From contig CAILKO010000040.1 of the NCBI GenBank assembly GCA_903834835.1, positions 1 to 36,319 on the forward strand: a stretch of DNA of 36,319 nucleotides. The letters run 5' to 3'. The notes under the pieces are model-generated. The model ran no database searches and was not told the origin of the DNA. It saw only the letters and a program-made list of their open reading frames with translations. This DNA comes from an uncultured Pseudomonadota bacterium. GTDB lineage: Bacteria; Pseudomonadota; Gammaproteobacteria; Burkholderiales; SG8-39. The translations under genes were made by a program, and so were the position numbers. Each line of letters begins with the position of its first letter. The first letter of the stretch is position 1. Below, in pieces: positions 16,593 to 24,740 of the stretch.

Positions 16593-16937
16593 TCAAAACG
16601 CGCCGGTCCACCAGTAGCGCAGGAGATACACGGAGCCGATCAGCGCAGAGCCGTAGACGACAACATTGGAGACCCAAAGCCGCTGGCGAGGGGTCGAACC
16701 AATTCCGGTCAGCCACCCGCCGATACAGACTGCTATGAACGCACCCACGGCAAACAAGCCCGTCGAGGGACTTTTGCCGAACAGGCCCGCGATCAGTCCG
16801 TCGTCCGCCACCACCTTATAGATCGTCCTGGAAATTCCGAGCAGTACCAGCGCGACCAGGCCGAAGCCTGAAAACAGGCCTGCTACGGAAGCCACGGGTG
16901 ATACGCCGGAATTGCTGCGCGATCTTACGTTTTGCAT
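16593..16937 (-). CDS. Three-TM membrane protein, unknown function
   Basis: This 114-residue protein has a short basic N-terminus and three hydrophobic segments (about 17-36, 60-80 and 88-110). Short loops contain KVVADDGL and STPRQR, the latter probably cytoplasmic by the positive-inside rule. GGAG lies eight bases before the ATG. No family was recognised. It is transcribed convergently to thyA. Upstream, 16938-17153 holds an AT-rich patch near 17010-17030 but no clear promoter or gene. Confidence 0.6.
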   Translation of the reverse strand: MQNVRSRSNSGVSPVASVAGLFSGFGLVALVLLGISRTIYKVVADDGLIAGLFGKSPSTGLFAVGAFIAVCIGGWLTGIGSTPRQRLWVSNVVVYGSALIGSVYLLRYWWTGAF

Positions 16938-17153
16938 GACCAGTCTCCGTGTCGGTGGGATACAAGAGACTCAAGTGCAACTCCTGTGCCAGATAAAAAT
17001 CCAAGAAGAATCATGCATTTGATATTTTTTGCCACGCCGCAGCGTAGCCTGAGGACGACAGGCGCCCGCAGGTGTTGCCTCAAGTAACTGATTCGCCTAA
17101 GAAGTGCCCTGTCGCTCGAAGGCGACGCTACCGAGCTAGGCCAGCAGAACCGT

Positions 17154-17792
17154 CTAGCGGGTGAATTCGAGAAGTTTTGCCACGTCCTCGTGCCCGCGTT
17201 CGCGCGCAAGGTCATAGGCGCACAGCCCATCCCGATTGCGTGCGGCGGGCGCGGACGTGCGCGCAAGCAGCAAGCGGACCATGTCGACGCTACCGACGTC
17301 CGCCGCTGCATGAAGAGGCAAGCTCCCACGCAGGTCCGGCATGTCCGGGTCGCCGCCCGCTTCGAGCAGCCGCTGCGCAGTCGCGACATTGCCGCTCAGC
17401 GCAGCCCAGAAGAGCGCACTCTCGCCATCATCGTTACGCGCTTTCACCGGCGCGCCCGCAGTGATGAGCATCGCGGCGAAATAGGGTTCCTGATTGAGAG
17501 CGGCCATGTGCAGCGGCGTCTCGCCATTGGCGGTGCGCGCGGTCACGCTGGACTTTGCATCAAGCAGCGCACGAACGAGATCTTTCATACCTTTCTCAAG
17601 CGCCTTGTGCAGCGGCGTCTCGCCGTCGAGCGTGCGTGCGTCCACGTCGGCGCCGTAGCGCAGGACCATGCCTTCCGCCGCAAGCTCGCGCCCGTCCCTG
17701 ATCGCCGCGAACAGCGCATCTGCTGAATTCCCCTGGCCATGGGCTGCACCACTCGATACAGCAAGCACGAGTAACACGAGCACATTCCGCAC
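17154..17792 (-). CDS. Exported ankyrin-repeat protein
   Basis: The 212-residue product starts with a signal peptide (MRNVLVLLVLAVSSGAAHG, cleavage near 19-20). About six ankyrin repeats of some 33 residues follow, beginning near 24, 56, 89, 122, 155 and 188. The typical DGETPLHKAL, NGETPLHMAA and RGSLPLHAAA turns are visible. A periplasmic protein-protein interaction role is likely; the partner is unknown. It begins four bases after the end of tag and is probably cotranscribed with it. Confidence 0.83.
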   Translation of the reverse strand: MRNVLVLLVLAVSSGAAHGQGNSADALFAAIRDGRELAAEGMVLRYGADVDARTLDGETPLHKALEKGMKDLVRALLDAKSSVTARTANGETPLHMAALNQEPYFAAMLITAGAPVKARNDDGESALFWAALSGNVATAQRLLEAGGDPDMPDLRGSLPLHAAADVGSVDMVRLLLARTSAPAARNRDGLCAYDLARERGHEDVAKLLEFTR

Positions 17793-17796
17793 TGCG

Positions 17797-18480
17797 TTAT
17801 CCCTTGTATCCTGCTGGCCGGCGGCGCTTGCGCGGCGCGAGCGCCGCGACCTCCGCCCGCCGAAAGCAGCCCTTGCAGTGATCGTTCACCATACCAACCG
17901 CCTGCATGAATGCATAGATGATGGTGCTGCCGACAAACTTGAACCCGCGCCTGCGCAGATCCTCCGACAGCGCGTCGGACAGTGCCGTGCGTGCCGGCAG
18001 CGGCTTTCCTCGAGCCAGACCCGTTTGCAGCGGCTCGCCGTCCACCCATTCCCAGAGATAGCGCTGAAAGCTGCCGAACTCGCGCTGCGTTCCGAGGAAT
18101 TTCTCCGCGTTCAGGATTGCGGCGTCGACTTTCGCCCGGTTGCGTATGATCCCCGGATTAGCGAGCAACGCCGCCTTCCTGGCAGCGCCATAGCGCGCCA
18201 CCTTGACCGGATCGAAACCATCGAAAGCCGCTCGGTAGCTCTCGCGCTTCGCGAGCACCGTGTCCCATGAGAGTCCCGCCTGTGCCCCCTCCAGAATCAG
18301 GGACTCGAACAGCAGCCGATCGTCATGAACGGGCACCCCCCACTCCACATCGTGGTAGGCGATCGCAAGCGGGTTGCGTGGCCACGCGCAACGTCGGCGC
18401 ATCCGGCCTGAGTGTGGCTCCACATCCATGGCCCCCGGTGATGGAGCGCGTCCCGCTTTGGCTGGCGGCTTTACAGGCAT
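17797..18480 (-). CDS. tag: DNA-3-methyladenine glycosylase I
   Basis: Tag removes 3-methyladenine from alkylated DNA at the start of base-excision repair. The 227-residue product has the zinc ligands C31, H43 (AYHDVEWGVP) and H201-x3-C205 (NDHCKGC), the catalytic-pocket Glu64 in LEGAQAGLSW, and RGFKFVGSTI. The frame is open up to 18732, but that part is low-complexity and not homologous. The ATG at 18480 follows a TATAAT by six bases. Starts at 18429 or 18402 (MRRRCAW, closest to the E. coli N-terminus) are also possible. None has a strong ribosome-binding site. The ankyrin gene follows after four bases. Confidence 0.93.
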   Translation of the reverse strand: MPVKPPAKAGRAPSPGAMDVEPHSGRMRRRCAWPRNPLAIAYHDVEWGVPVHDDRLLFESLILEGAQAGLSWDTVLAKRESYRAAFDGFDPVKVARYGAARKAALLANPGIIRNRAKVDAAILNAEKFLGTQREFGSFQRYLWEWVDGEPLQTGLARGKPLPARTALSDALSEDLRRRGFKFVGSTIIYAFMQAVGMVNDHCKGCFRRAEVAALAPRKRRRPAGYKG

Positions 18481-18486
18481 GCCGCA

Positions 18487-18492
18487 ATTATA
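18487..18492 (-). promoter_or_regulatory. -10 element TATAAT just before tag
   Basis: A perfect TATAAT on the minus strand ends six bases before the ATG at 18480, which places the predicted transcript start at or next to the start codon. No -35 match is present. This suggests either a leaderless tag mRNA or that translation starts at one of the internal ATGs. Confidence 0.45.
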
Positions 18493-18558
18493 GAAAGAGA
18501 ACGCACGCCCTCGGCCGCGACGCTGAGGGCAGTATTTCGCCCGCAGGCAGCAATCTGC

Positions 18559-18564
18559 TATCGT
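18559..18564 (+). promoter_or_regulatory. Possible -10 element TATCGT before the exported unknown
   Basis: TATCGT ends six bases before the ATG at 18571, again predicting a transcript start at the start codon, and there is no ribosome-binding site. It is a weaker hexamer than those before tag and darP. Confidence 0.25.
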
Positions 18565-18570
18565 CACCAG

Positions 18571-19065
18571 ATGACCTACTTCGACACTTTCCCGCGAACA
18601 TCCACACCTCAGTCCATCCGATCTCCCTCTAGCGGCCCGGGGCGGCTTGCGGGCTGGATACTGGGTGTCGGACTTGCCATGATTGCCGGAGCACTCCCGG
18701 ACGTGGTGGCGGCTGCCGGCGTGTCTCCCCAAGCGAAGTCTCCCGCTGCGGCCGAACCCGACGCAGGCGCATTACAGCGGATTTTCAATTGCCTCAGCGA
18801 GGGACTTCCGGCGAGCTGGCAGCACAGTTGGGTGATCGCGACTGAAACTCAGCGCAACGAATCTTCACGCGACTTCGAAGCCATCTTCCGTTACTCCGAC
18901 ACGGAAGCCGACACGACGGGCTCTCGGTTCGCACCCTGCGGCTCTGAAACCCTGCCGGCGGACATCATTGGAGTGAATACCGAGCTTGCACGGAAGTGGC
19001 GTGAGATCCGCCTTGATTTTTATCGAGACGGGCGCTTCGACTTGCGTTACGACAATCCGAAGTAG
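18571..19065 (+). CDS. Exported or anchored protein of unknown function
   Basis: The 164-residue product has a polar N-terminus of about 25 residues, one hydrophobic segment (about 27-49, GWILGVGLAMIAGALPDVVA) that may be a long signal peptide or anchor, and a soluble domain. That domain contains two cysteines (near 73 and 132) that could form a disulfide, and it ends in FYRDGRFDLRYDNPK, a pattern reminiscent of YezG-like domains, though I cannot assign it. It diverges from tag. The alpha/beta hydrolase follows 79 bases later on the same strand. Confidence 0.55.
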   Translation: MTYFDTFPRTSTPQSIRSPSSGPGRLAGWILGVGLAMIAGALPDVVAAAGVSPQAKSPAAAEPDAGALQRIFNCLSEGLPASWQHSWVIATETQRNESSRDFEAIFRYSDTEADTTGSRFAPCGSETLPADIIGVNTELARKWREIRLDFYRDGRFDLRYDNPK

Positions 19066-19144
19066 GACGGGGAAGGACCGCTCCGGTGCGCACCACCTAC
19101 TGCAGCCCGCCTCTACGCGAGATTTGACCAGGGAGGTAGATTCA

Positions 19145-20011
19145 ATGCCCAGCACGCCCGTCCCTGCAGGTGACAGGATGCTTGCGCGCGAGTATGACAA
19201 CAGAGCGCGTGTGCCCGAGCATCCGCAGATTTTCCAGCGCTGGGATGCCGGTGCCTCGCGTGCACGCGCGACCATGATCTGCTATCTCGACCGGGAGTAC
19301 GGCAGTTCGTCGGGAGAAAGGCTGGATATCTTCCCCGCACGCAAGGGCGACGGTTCGGCCATGATGTTCATTCACGGCGGTTACTGGCGCTCCATGGACA
19401 AGCGGAATTTCTCGTTTCTCGCTCCGATCTGGGTCGATGCCGGCGTGTCGCTTATTCTCGTCAACCACGACCTCGCGCCCGGCGCGAGTATCGAGGAAAT
19501 TGTTTGCCAGATGCTGCGTGCGTCGAGCTGGCTGTACCGCCATGCCGAGCAATACGGCATGGACGAGGAGAGGCTGTACGTCGCCGGCCATTCGTCTGGC
19601 GCCCATCTTGCCGCGATGATGATGACCGCATTGTGGCCGGCCTATGAAACGGACCTTCCCAAGAACCTGTTCAAAGGTGCGCTCGCCCTGAGCGGCCTGT
19701 ACGACCTCAGGCCGCTTTTGGGCCTCGAAGGTTTCCGCGACGACCTGCGACTGGACGAAGCGTCCGCTCTGCACGTGTCGCCCGCCTTTCTGCCTCCGGC
19801 CACGCGCTCGCCAGTGTTCACGAGTGTTGGCAGTCTCGAGAGCACTGAGTACCGGCGCCAGAACGCGCTGCTCGCGCAGCGCTGGAGGTCTGTGGTGGCC
19901 GAGGATCTTCCGGCAGCTGGAGCGAATCACTTTACGATCCTGGACCAGTTTGCAGACCGCGAAAGCGCCATCTTCGCAGGCGCACGCAGACTGATGAAGC
20001 TCGATCGGTGA
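19145..20011 (+). CDS. Alpha/beta hydrolase (arylformamidase/esterase-like)
   Basis: This 288-residue cytoplasmic hydrolase has the oxyanion-hole motif HGGYWR at 77-82, the nucleophile elbow GHSSG (Ser150) and a C-terminal catalytic His262 in GANHFTIL. An acidic residue in VGSLESTEY is the likely third member. The HGGYWR form is typical of kynurenine formamidase-like and related carboxylesterases, but no other kynurenine gene is nearby, so the substrate is open. The start at 19145 is fixed by GGGAGGT at 19131-19137, seven bases upstream; the frame is open further back to 18986. Its stop overlaps the GTG start of the glycerate kinase gene (GTGA), so the two are translationally coupled. Confidence 0.85.
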   Translation: MPSTPVPAGDRMLAREYDNRARVPEHPQIFQRWDAGASRARATMICYLDREYGSSSGERLDIFPARKGDGSAMMFIHGGYWRSMDKRNFSFLAPIWVDAGVSLILVNHDLAPGASIEEIVCQMLRASSWLYRHAEQYGMDEERLYVAGHSSGAHLAAMMMTALWPAYETDLPKNLFKGALALSGLYDLRPLLGLEGFRDDLRLDEASALHVSPAFLPPATRSPVFTSVGSLESTEYRRQNALLAQRWRSVVAEDLPAAGANHFTILDQFADRESAIFAGARRLMKLDR

Positions 20012-21315
20012 CACCAGAGAACCTGTTGCTCGGGAGCTTCCGCGCCGCGGTGGATGCTGCAGCGCCTGCATTGGCGTTAGCCAGCCATCTTCCGCCACCG
20101 CCACCTCGTGATGGCCGCGTGCTCGTGATCGCAATCGGCAAGGCCGCCTGTTCGATGGCGGAAGCAGCGGAGCGCTTCTATCCCCCTTCCGTTCCGCTTT
20201 CCGGCTTTGCGCTCACTCGCTACGGCCACGCACGACAGCTTTCGCGCATTACGGTTATCGAAGCAGGACACCCGATTCCCGACGAAGCAGGAAGCGCTGC
20301 TGCGCGCCAGATTCTGGATGAGATCCGCCAACTCGGCCCCGAAGATCTACTGCTGGCGCTGGTATCCGGCGGTGGCTCCAGCCTGCTCCCGCTACCTCCC
20401 GAGGAGATCAGCCTTGCCGATCTACAGTCGGTGACCCAGGCTCTCCTCGCAAGCGGCGCTCCTATCCAGGAAATGAACGCGGTACGCAAACATCTGTCCC
20501 GGGTGCAGGGCGGACAATTGGCAGCCGAGTGCCGCGCCCCGGTGCGAATGCTCGCCATCTCAGATGTCGCGGGCGATGCCCTGACTCATATCGCCTCAGG
20601 ACCGTTTACGCCCGATCCAACCACGTTTGGCGACGCGTTGCGGGTGCTCGGCTCACGTGCAATCCAGATGCCCGCTGCCGTGCGTGCATATCTCGAAAAA
20701 GGCGCGGCCGGCGAAAGAGCCGAGACACCGAAGCCCGGTGATCGCGCGTTTGCTCATGTCGACGCGCGCGTGGTCGCAAGCGGACGAATCTCGCTTGCTG
20801 CAGCTGCGCTACACCTGCGCGAGCGTGGAGTCCATCCGGTGAGCCTGGGCGATAGTATTGCGGGGGAAGCCCGCGAAGTGGCAAAGGTCATGGCATCCAT
20901 TGCGCGCGAAGCATCGCGCGGTCAGGCCCCCTGGACGCTGCCAGTTGCGCTGCTGTCGGGAGGGGAGTGCACGGTGACTCTGGCTCCGCATGCGCGCACT
21001 GCCGGCGCGCGTGGCGGCCGCTGCAGCGAGTTCCTGCTTGCGCTTGCCATCGAGCTTGACGGGCATCCCGCAATCCACGCGATCGCCTGCGATACCGACG
21101 GCATAGACGGGACCGAGGAAAACGCGGGCGCAGTGCTCGGGCCCGATGCGCTCGCGCTCGGCAAAGCGCTGGGCTGGAGTGCCACCGACGCGCTCGCGCG
21201 GCACGACAGCTATGGCTACTTCCAGGCCCTCAACGCACTCGTCGTCACCGGGCCGACACTTACCAACGTGAACGACTTCCGCGCCATACTGATTCTGCCC
21301 TCAGGCGCAGCCTGA
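20008..21315 (+). CDS. Glycerate 2-kinase (GckA/TtuD type, DUF4147-MOFRL)
   Basis: This 435-residue enzyme phosphorylates D-glycerate to 2-phosphoglycerate, feeding C2/tartronate metabolism into glycolysis. Seen in order are IAIGKAA near 41-47, the SGGGSS nucleotide loop at 120-125, NAVRKHLSRVQGG at 157-169 and ISDVAGD at 184-190. The C-terminal MOFRL domain has SGGE at 317-320, GGRCSEFLLALA at 336-347 and DTDGIDGTEENAGA at 362-375. The usual NQ of GGRNQEFLLALA is CS here. It starts with GTG at 20008, overlapping the hydrolase stop, and ends in a convergent junction with rplQ. Confidence 0.93.
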   Translation: MTPENLLLGSFRAAVDAAAPALALASHLPPPPPRDGRVLVIAIGKAACSMAEAAERFYPPSVPLSGFALTRYGHARQLSRITVIEAGHPIPDEAGSAAARQILDEIRQLGPEDLLLALVSGGGSSLLPLPPEEISLADLQSVTQALLASGAPIQEMNAVRKHLSRVQGGQLAAECRAPVRMLAISDVAGDALTHIASGPFTPDPTTFGDALRVLGSRAIQMPAAVRAYLEKGAAGERAETPKPGDRAFAHVDARVVASGRISLAAAALHLRERGVHPVSLGDSIAGEAREVAKVMASIAREASRGQAPWTLPVALLSGGECTVTLAPHARTAGARGGRCSEFLLALAIELDGHPAIHAIACDTDGIDGTEENAGAVLGPDALALGKALGWSATDALARHDSYGYFQALNALVVTGPTLTNVNDFRAILILPSGAA

Positions 21316-21390
21316 CTTTCGCCCCCCCCCCAGCGCGCGGGGATTTGGGATCATGCGGACGCTCGCGCGATCTTCCAAGCCTGGAAACAA

Positions 21391-21438
21391 CGAACCCAGC
21401 AAGATAGTAACATAATCGTTACTATCTTGCTGGGTTCG
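21391..21438. repeat. Palindrome copy 3 (GTAAC-N6-GTTAC family), longest arms
   Basis: Perfect 21-bp arms at 21391-21411 and 21418-21438 flank the loop ATAATC. The inner ten bases are identical to copy 1. It lies 75 bases after the glycerate kinase stop and 43 bases from the rplQ stop, so it may end the long ribosomal transcript. Only a broken T tract (TTGTTT) follows on the minus strand and none on the plus strand. A run of ten C residues (21322-21331) lies nearby in the same gap. Confidence 0.85.
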
Positions 21439-21481
21439 AGCTTACTCCCTCCCCCACGATCTTCGAGGGGGCGAAACCGTA

Positions 21482-21907
21482 TCAGCCTGCCTTGGCAGAA
21501 GCTTTTTTCTCGGCCTTCTTATCCTTGGCCGGAGCTTCCTCTGCGCCATCGACCTGATCCATGAGCATGACCAGCGCGAGCGGCGCATTGTCCCCCTGAC
21601 GGAACCCCTTCTTCAGGATGCGCAGGTAGCCGCCATTGCGCTTGCCATACCGTGGGCCAAGTTCGTCGAACAGCTTGGTCACGATCTCACGATCGCGTAG
21701 TCGATCGAAAGCGAGGCGACGGTTGGCGAGCGAGGGCTTCTTGCCGAGCGTGATCATGGGCTCGACAACCCTGCGCAGTTCCTTTGCCTTCGGCAGCGTG
21801 GTGGTGATGGTCTCGTGCTTCAGCAGCGAGTTAGTCATATTGCGCAGCATCGCGAGCCGATGGCTAGTGGTGCGATTAAGTTTGCGCAGTCCGTGTCCGT
21901 GACGCAT
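21482..21907 (-). CDS. rplQ: 50S ribosomal protein L17
   Basis: L17 sits near the exit of the nascent-chain tunnel. The 141-residue product begins [17 protein letters not shown], the family signature, and keeps the [14 protein letters not shown] and NGGYLRILK segments. It is about 14 residues longer than the E. coli protein because of a Lys/Ala-rich tail ([20 protein letters not shown]). It is the last gene of the alpha operon, 15 bases after rpoA. Confidence 0.97.
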   Translation of the reverse strand: MRHGHGLRKLNRTTSHRLAMLRNMTNSLLKHETITTTLPKAKELRRVVEPMITLGKKPSLANRRLAFDRLRDREIVTKLFDELGPRYGKRNGGYLRILKKGFRQGDNAPLALVMLMDQVDGAEEAPAKDKKAEKKASAKAG

Positions 21908-21922
21908 TTCTATCTCTCCTGA

Positions 21923-22909
21923 TCAGGCGCGGTGTTCGAGGCCGACCGGCGGCCAGTTCTCGAGTTTCATGCCCAGCGTAAGCCCGCGCGAAGCCAGCAC
22001 TTCCTTGATCTCGTTCAGCGACTTGCGGCCGAGATTGGGAGTCTTGAGCAATTCGGTTTCGGTGCGCTGGATCAGGTCACCGATGTAATAGATGTTCTCC
22101 GCCTTGAGGCAGTTTGCCGAACGGACCGTAAGCTCCAGATCGTCAACAGGGCGCAGCAGGATCGGATCCACACTGACCGCCTTGGGCTGCTCGGTCGGCG
22201 CAGCTGTGCCCTCGAGTTGCGCAAAGACGGAAAGCTGATCGACCAGAACGCGCGCAGAGTAGCGGATTGCCTCTTCGGGCTCGATCGCGCCGTTGGTTTC
22301 GATATCGATGATCAGCTTGTCGAGGTCGGTTCGTTGTTCGACACGCGCGGACTCAACCGCATACGACACTCGGCGAACAGGGCTGAAGGATGCATCGAGC
22401 ACGATGCGTCCGATACCCTTCGACTCCTCGGGCATGTAGCGCATGTTGCCCGGGACGTAGCCGCGGCCCGCTTCGATCTTGATCTGAGCTTCGAGCGTGC
22501 CGCCCGCAGACAGGTTGGCGATCACATGCTCGGGATTGATGATCTCGACGTCATGTGCCGCCTCAATATCGGCGGCGGTGACAACGCCCACTCCACTCTT
22601 TTTCAAGGTGAGCAGAGCTTCCGTCCGATTGTGAAGACGGAACACGACCCCCTTAAGATTCAGCAGAAGATCGACCATGTCTTCACGTACGCCGTCGAGA
22701 GTCGAATACTCGTGCACCACCCCCGCGATCTGCACTTCCGTGGCGGCGTGACCCGGCATCGACGAGAGAAGCACCCGACGCAGGGCGTTGCCCAGCGTGT
22801 GGCCGTAGCCGCGCTCGAACGGCTCCATCGTCACCTTCGCGTGATTCGGGGAGAGATTCTGTACGTCTACGATGCGGGGCTTCAGAAATCCGGATTGCGA
22901 CATAGGCAT
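21923..22909 (-). CDS. rpoA: RNA polymerase alpha subunit
   Basis: The 328-residue product (E. coli 329) has the assembly domain (about 1-230), including [20 protein letters not shown] and a C-terminal domain with [18 protein letters not shown] and [14 protein letters not shown], which contacts UP elements and activators. The ATG at 22909 is preferred because AGGA lies four bases before it. The ATG at 22903 (MSQSGFL) is also acceptable, while the frame's most upstream ATG at 22951 adds non-homologous residues. The C-terminal [13 protein letters not shown] is betaproteobacterial in style. Confidence 0.96.
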   Translation of the reverse strand: MPMSQSGFLKPRIVDVQNLSPNHAKVTMEPFERGYGHTLGNALRRVLLSSMPGHAATEVQIAGVVHEYSTLDGVREDMVDLLLNLKGVVFRLHNRTEALLTLKKSGVGVVTAADIEAAHDVEIINPEHVIANLSAGGTLEAQIKIEAGRGYVPGNMRYMPEESKGIGRIVLDASFSPVRRVSYAVESARVEQRTDLDKLIIDIETNGAIEPEEAIRYSARVLVDQLSVFAQLEGTAAPTEQPKAVSVDPILLRPVDDLELTVRSANCLKAENIYYIGDLIQRTETELLKTPNLGRKSLNEIKEVLASRGLTLGMKLENWPPVGLEHRA

Positions 22910-22974
22910 TGTGTCCTGCATTAGTTGCACCGGGGGGCAGGCGCGGCGCACCGGCCCCGGAGGCGCGATTTCGT

Positions 22975-23604
22975 TTACTTCGAGTACAACTCGATTATCA
23001 GGCTCTCGTTAATCGACGAGGGCAGTTCCGCACGCGCGGGAAGCGACTTGAATGTACCCTTGAGTGCCTTTGCATCGACTTCGATCCAGTCGGGAAAACC
23101 GCGCGACTCGGCGGCCTCCACGGCAGCCTTGATGCGAAGGTGGTCCTTCGCGCGCTGCGCGACTTCGATCACGTCCCCTGCACGCACCTGGTAAGAAGGG
23201 ATATTCACGCGACGGCCATTCACCAGCACGCCGTTGTGCCGCACGACCTGACGCGCCTCGGTCCGCGAGGCGCCGAAACCCATCCGGTAGGCAACGTTGT
23301 CAAGACGCGTCTCAAGCATCTGAAGGAGACGCTCGCCGGTAACACCCTTGGACTGCGACGCCGCAAAATACACCCTGCGGAACTGACCTTCGAGTACACC
23401 ATACATGCGGCGCGTCTTCTGCTTTTCACGCAATTGCTTGCCATAGTCTGACAAACGCGCGCCGCTCTTCTGGCCATGCTGGCCGGGAGCATAGCTTCGA
23501 CGCTCAATCGCGCACTTGTCGGTGAAACACTTCTCACCCTTCAGAAAGAGCTTTTCGCCCTCGCGACGACACTGACGGCACTTCGGATCCAGATTTCTGG
23601 CCAT
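22975..23604 (-). CDS. rpsD: 30S ribosomal protein S4 (zinc-cysteine form)
   Basis: S4 initiates assembly of the 30S body and, in E. coli, represses the alpha operon. The 209-residue product carries four N-terminal cysteines (CRQC near 9-12, C26 and C31), the zinc-binding C+ form, then the S4 RNA-binding domain ([20 protein letters not shown]). It lies between rpsK and rpoA in the standard order. Confidence 0.97.
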   Translation of the reverse strand: MARNLDPKCRQCRREGEKLFLKGEKCFTDKCAIERRSYAPGQHGQKSGARLSDYGKQLREKQKTRRMYGVLEGQFRRVYFAASQSKGVTGERLLQMLETRLDNVAYRMGFGASRTEARQVVRHNGVLVNGRRVNIPSYQVRAGDVIEVAQRAKDHLRIKAAVEAAESRGFPDWIEVDAKALKGTFKSLPARAELPSSINESLIIELYSK

Positions 23605-23612
23605 GCTATCTC

Positions 23613-24032
23613 CTAGACCCGGCGCCGCTTCGGAGCACGGCAGCCGTTATGCGGAATGGGGGTTACATCGGAAATACTCGTGACTTTGAGGCCCGCTGCA
23701 TTCAGCGCGCGCACAGCGGATTCGCGACCCGGGCCGGGGCCCTTGATCCGCACTTCCACATTCTTGACTCCGCTTTCCTGAGCGACGCGCGCTGCGCGCT
23801 CCGCCGCAATCTGGGCAGCGAACGGTGTGGACTTGCGTGAACCCTTGAAACCCGCGTTACCGGACGTAGCCCACGAAAGGGCATTGCCCTGACGGTCAGT
23901 AATGGTGACGATCGTATTGTTGAACGACGCATGAATGTGGGCGATGCCCTCGGCCACGTTCTTGCGCACCTTCTTGCGCGCGCGTGCCGACGCCTGCTGC
24001 ATTTGCTGCTGATTGGGATTTCTTGTTGCCAT
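23613..24032 (-). CDS. rpsK: 30S ribosomal protein S11
   Basis: The 139-residue protein forms part of the platform by the mRNA exit. It shows [36 protein letters not shown] and the C-terminal [13 protein letters not shown]. The N-terminus is about ten residues longer than in E. coli, Gln-rich and basic ([17 protein letters not shown]). It begins 60 bases after rpsM. Confidence 0.97.
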   Translation of the reverse strand: MATRNPNQQQMQQASARARKKVRKNVAEGIAHIHASFNNTIVTITDRQGNALSWATSGNAGFKGSRKSTPFAAQIAAERAARVAQESGVKNVEVRIKGPGPGRESAVRALNAAGLKVTSISDVTPIPHNGCRAPKRRRV

Positions 24033-24092
24033 AAATATATCGTCCGGTGAATTATTGACCCGTGCACGGGGGCTGGGCCCCCAGGCCGGTAC

Positions 24093-24473
24093 TTAACCTT
24101 TGCTCGGAGCGGCCTTCCCTGCAATTGCCGCCTTGCGCGGCCCCTTGCGGGTACGGGCGTTGGTACGTGTGCGCTGACCGCGCGCCGGCAATCCTTTACG
24201 GTGGCGCAGGCCGCGGTAGCAGCCAAGATCCATCAGACGCTTGATCGACATCGAGACTTCGCGGCGAAGATCACCCTCTACGCTGAACCTTGCGATCTGC
24301 TCACGCAAGCGGTCAAGATCGGAATCGTTGAGATCCTTGATCTTGCGATTGCGCTCCACGCCAGCGGCCGTGCAGATCGCAAGAGCGCGCGCCCGGCCAA
24401 TACCGTAGATGGCGGTAAGCGCAATCTCCGCGTGCTGATGGTTGGGAATGTTGATGCCTGCAATACGTGCCAT
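24093..24473 (-). CDS. rpsM: 30S ribosomal protein S13
   Basis: S13 sits in the head of the small subunit and contacts the P-site tRNA through its tail. The 126-residue product has [17 protein letters not shown], the helix-two-turn-helix [16 protein letters not shown] and the basic C-terminus [17 protein letters not shown]. It is the first gene of the alpha operon, with its own promoter about 70 bases upstream. Confidence 0.97.
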   Translation of the reverse strand: MARIAGINIPNHQHAEIALTAIYGIGRARALAICTAAGVERNRKIKDLNDSDLDRLREQIARFSVEGDLRREVSMSIKRLMDLGCYRGLRHRKGLPARGQRTRTNARTRKGPRKAAIAGKAAPSKG

Positions 24474-24543
24474 AAGTGTGTCCCGTCAGACCCAGGAAGC
24501 GCGGGAAATCTGCAGCCGCGGGGCGGCCCAGGGAAAACCCGTC

Positions 24544-24572
24544 ATGTTATTTGAAAAATTCATTCCACTCAA
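24544..24572 (-). promoter_or_regulatory. Alpha-operon promoter upstream of rpsM
   Basis: On the minus strand TTGAGT (24567-24572) and TAACAT (24544-24549) are separated by 17 bases in the only AT-rich stretch between rpmJ and rpsM. The predicted 5' leader of about 64 bases contains a short GCCGC-GGG-GCGGC hairpin (24515-24527). In E. coli the equivalent leader binds S4; whether this one does cannot be judged by eye. Confidence 0.6.
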
Positions 24573-24593
24573 TACTTTAAATGCGCTCTACGC

Positions 24594-24707
24594 TCAGCCC
24601 TGACGCTGCTTATGGCGCGGGTCGCTGCAGATCACCCGGACAACACGCTTGCGCCGGATTACCTTGCATTTGCGACAGATCTTCTTCACAGATGCCATTA
24701 CTTTCAT
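24594..24707 (-). CDS. rpmJ: 50S ribosomal protein L36 (zinc form)
   Basis: A 37-codon gene with the L36 pattern: [14 protein letters not shown], then [16 protein letters not shown] at the end. The zinc ligands C11, C14, C27 and H32 are intact. GAGGA lies five bases before the ATG. Residue 4 is Met and residue 21 is Arg, where Arg and Gly are usual. It lies 33 bases after secY, with no infA in between. Confidence 0.95.
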   Translation of the reverse strand: MKVMASVKKICRKCKVIRRKRVVRVICSDPRHKQRQG

Positions 24708-24740
24708 TTCGATCCTCTATTTTCCGCGTCGCATCCTGCC

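Noticed and set aside
18481..18732. 84-residue N-terminal extension of Tag
   Set aside because: Non-homologous, cysteine- and arginine-rich, and it contains a TATAAT promoter element; the family N-terminus begins later.
21322..21331. Run of ten C residues as a phase-variable switch
   Set aside because: It lies between the glycerate kinase stop and the terminator-like palindrome, outside any gene or promoter that I can identify.
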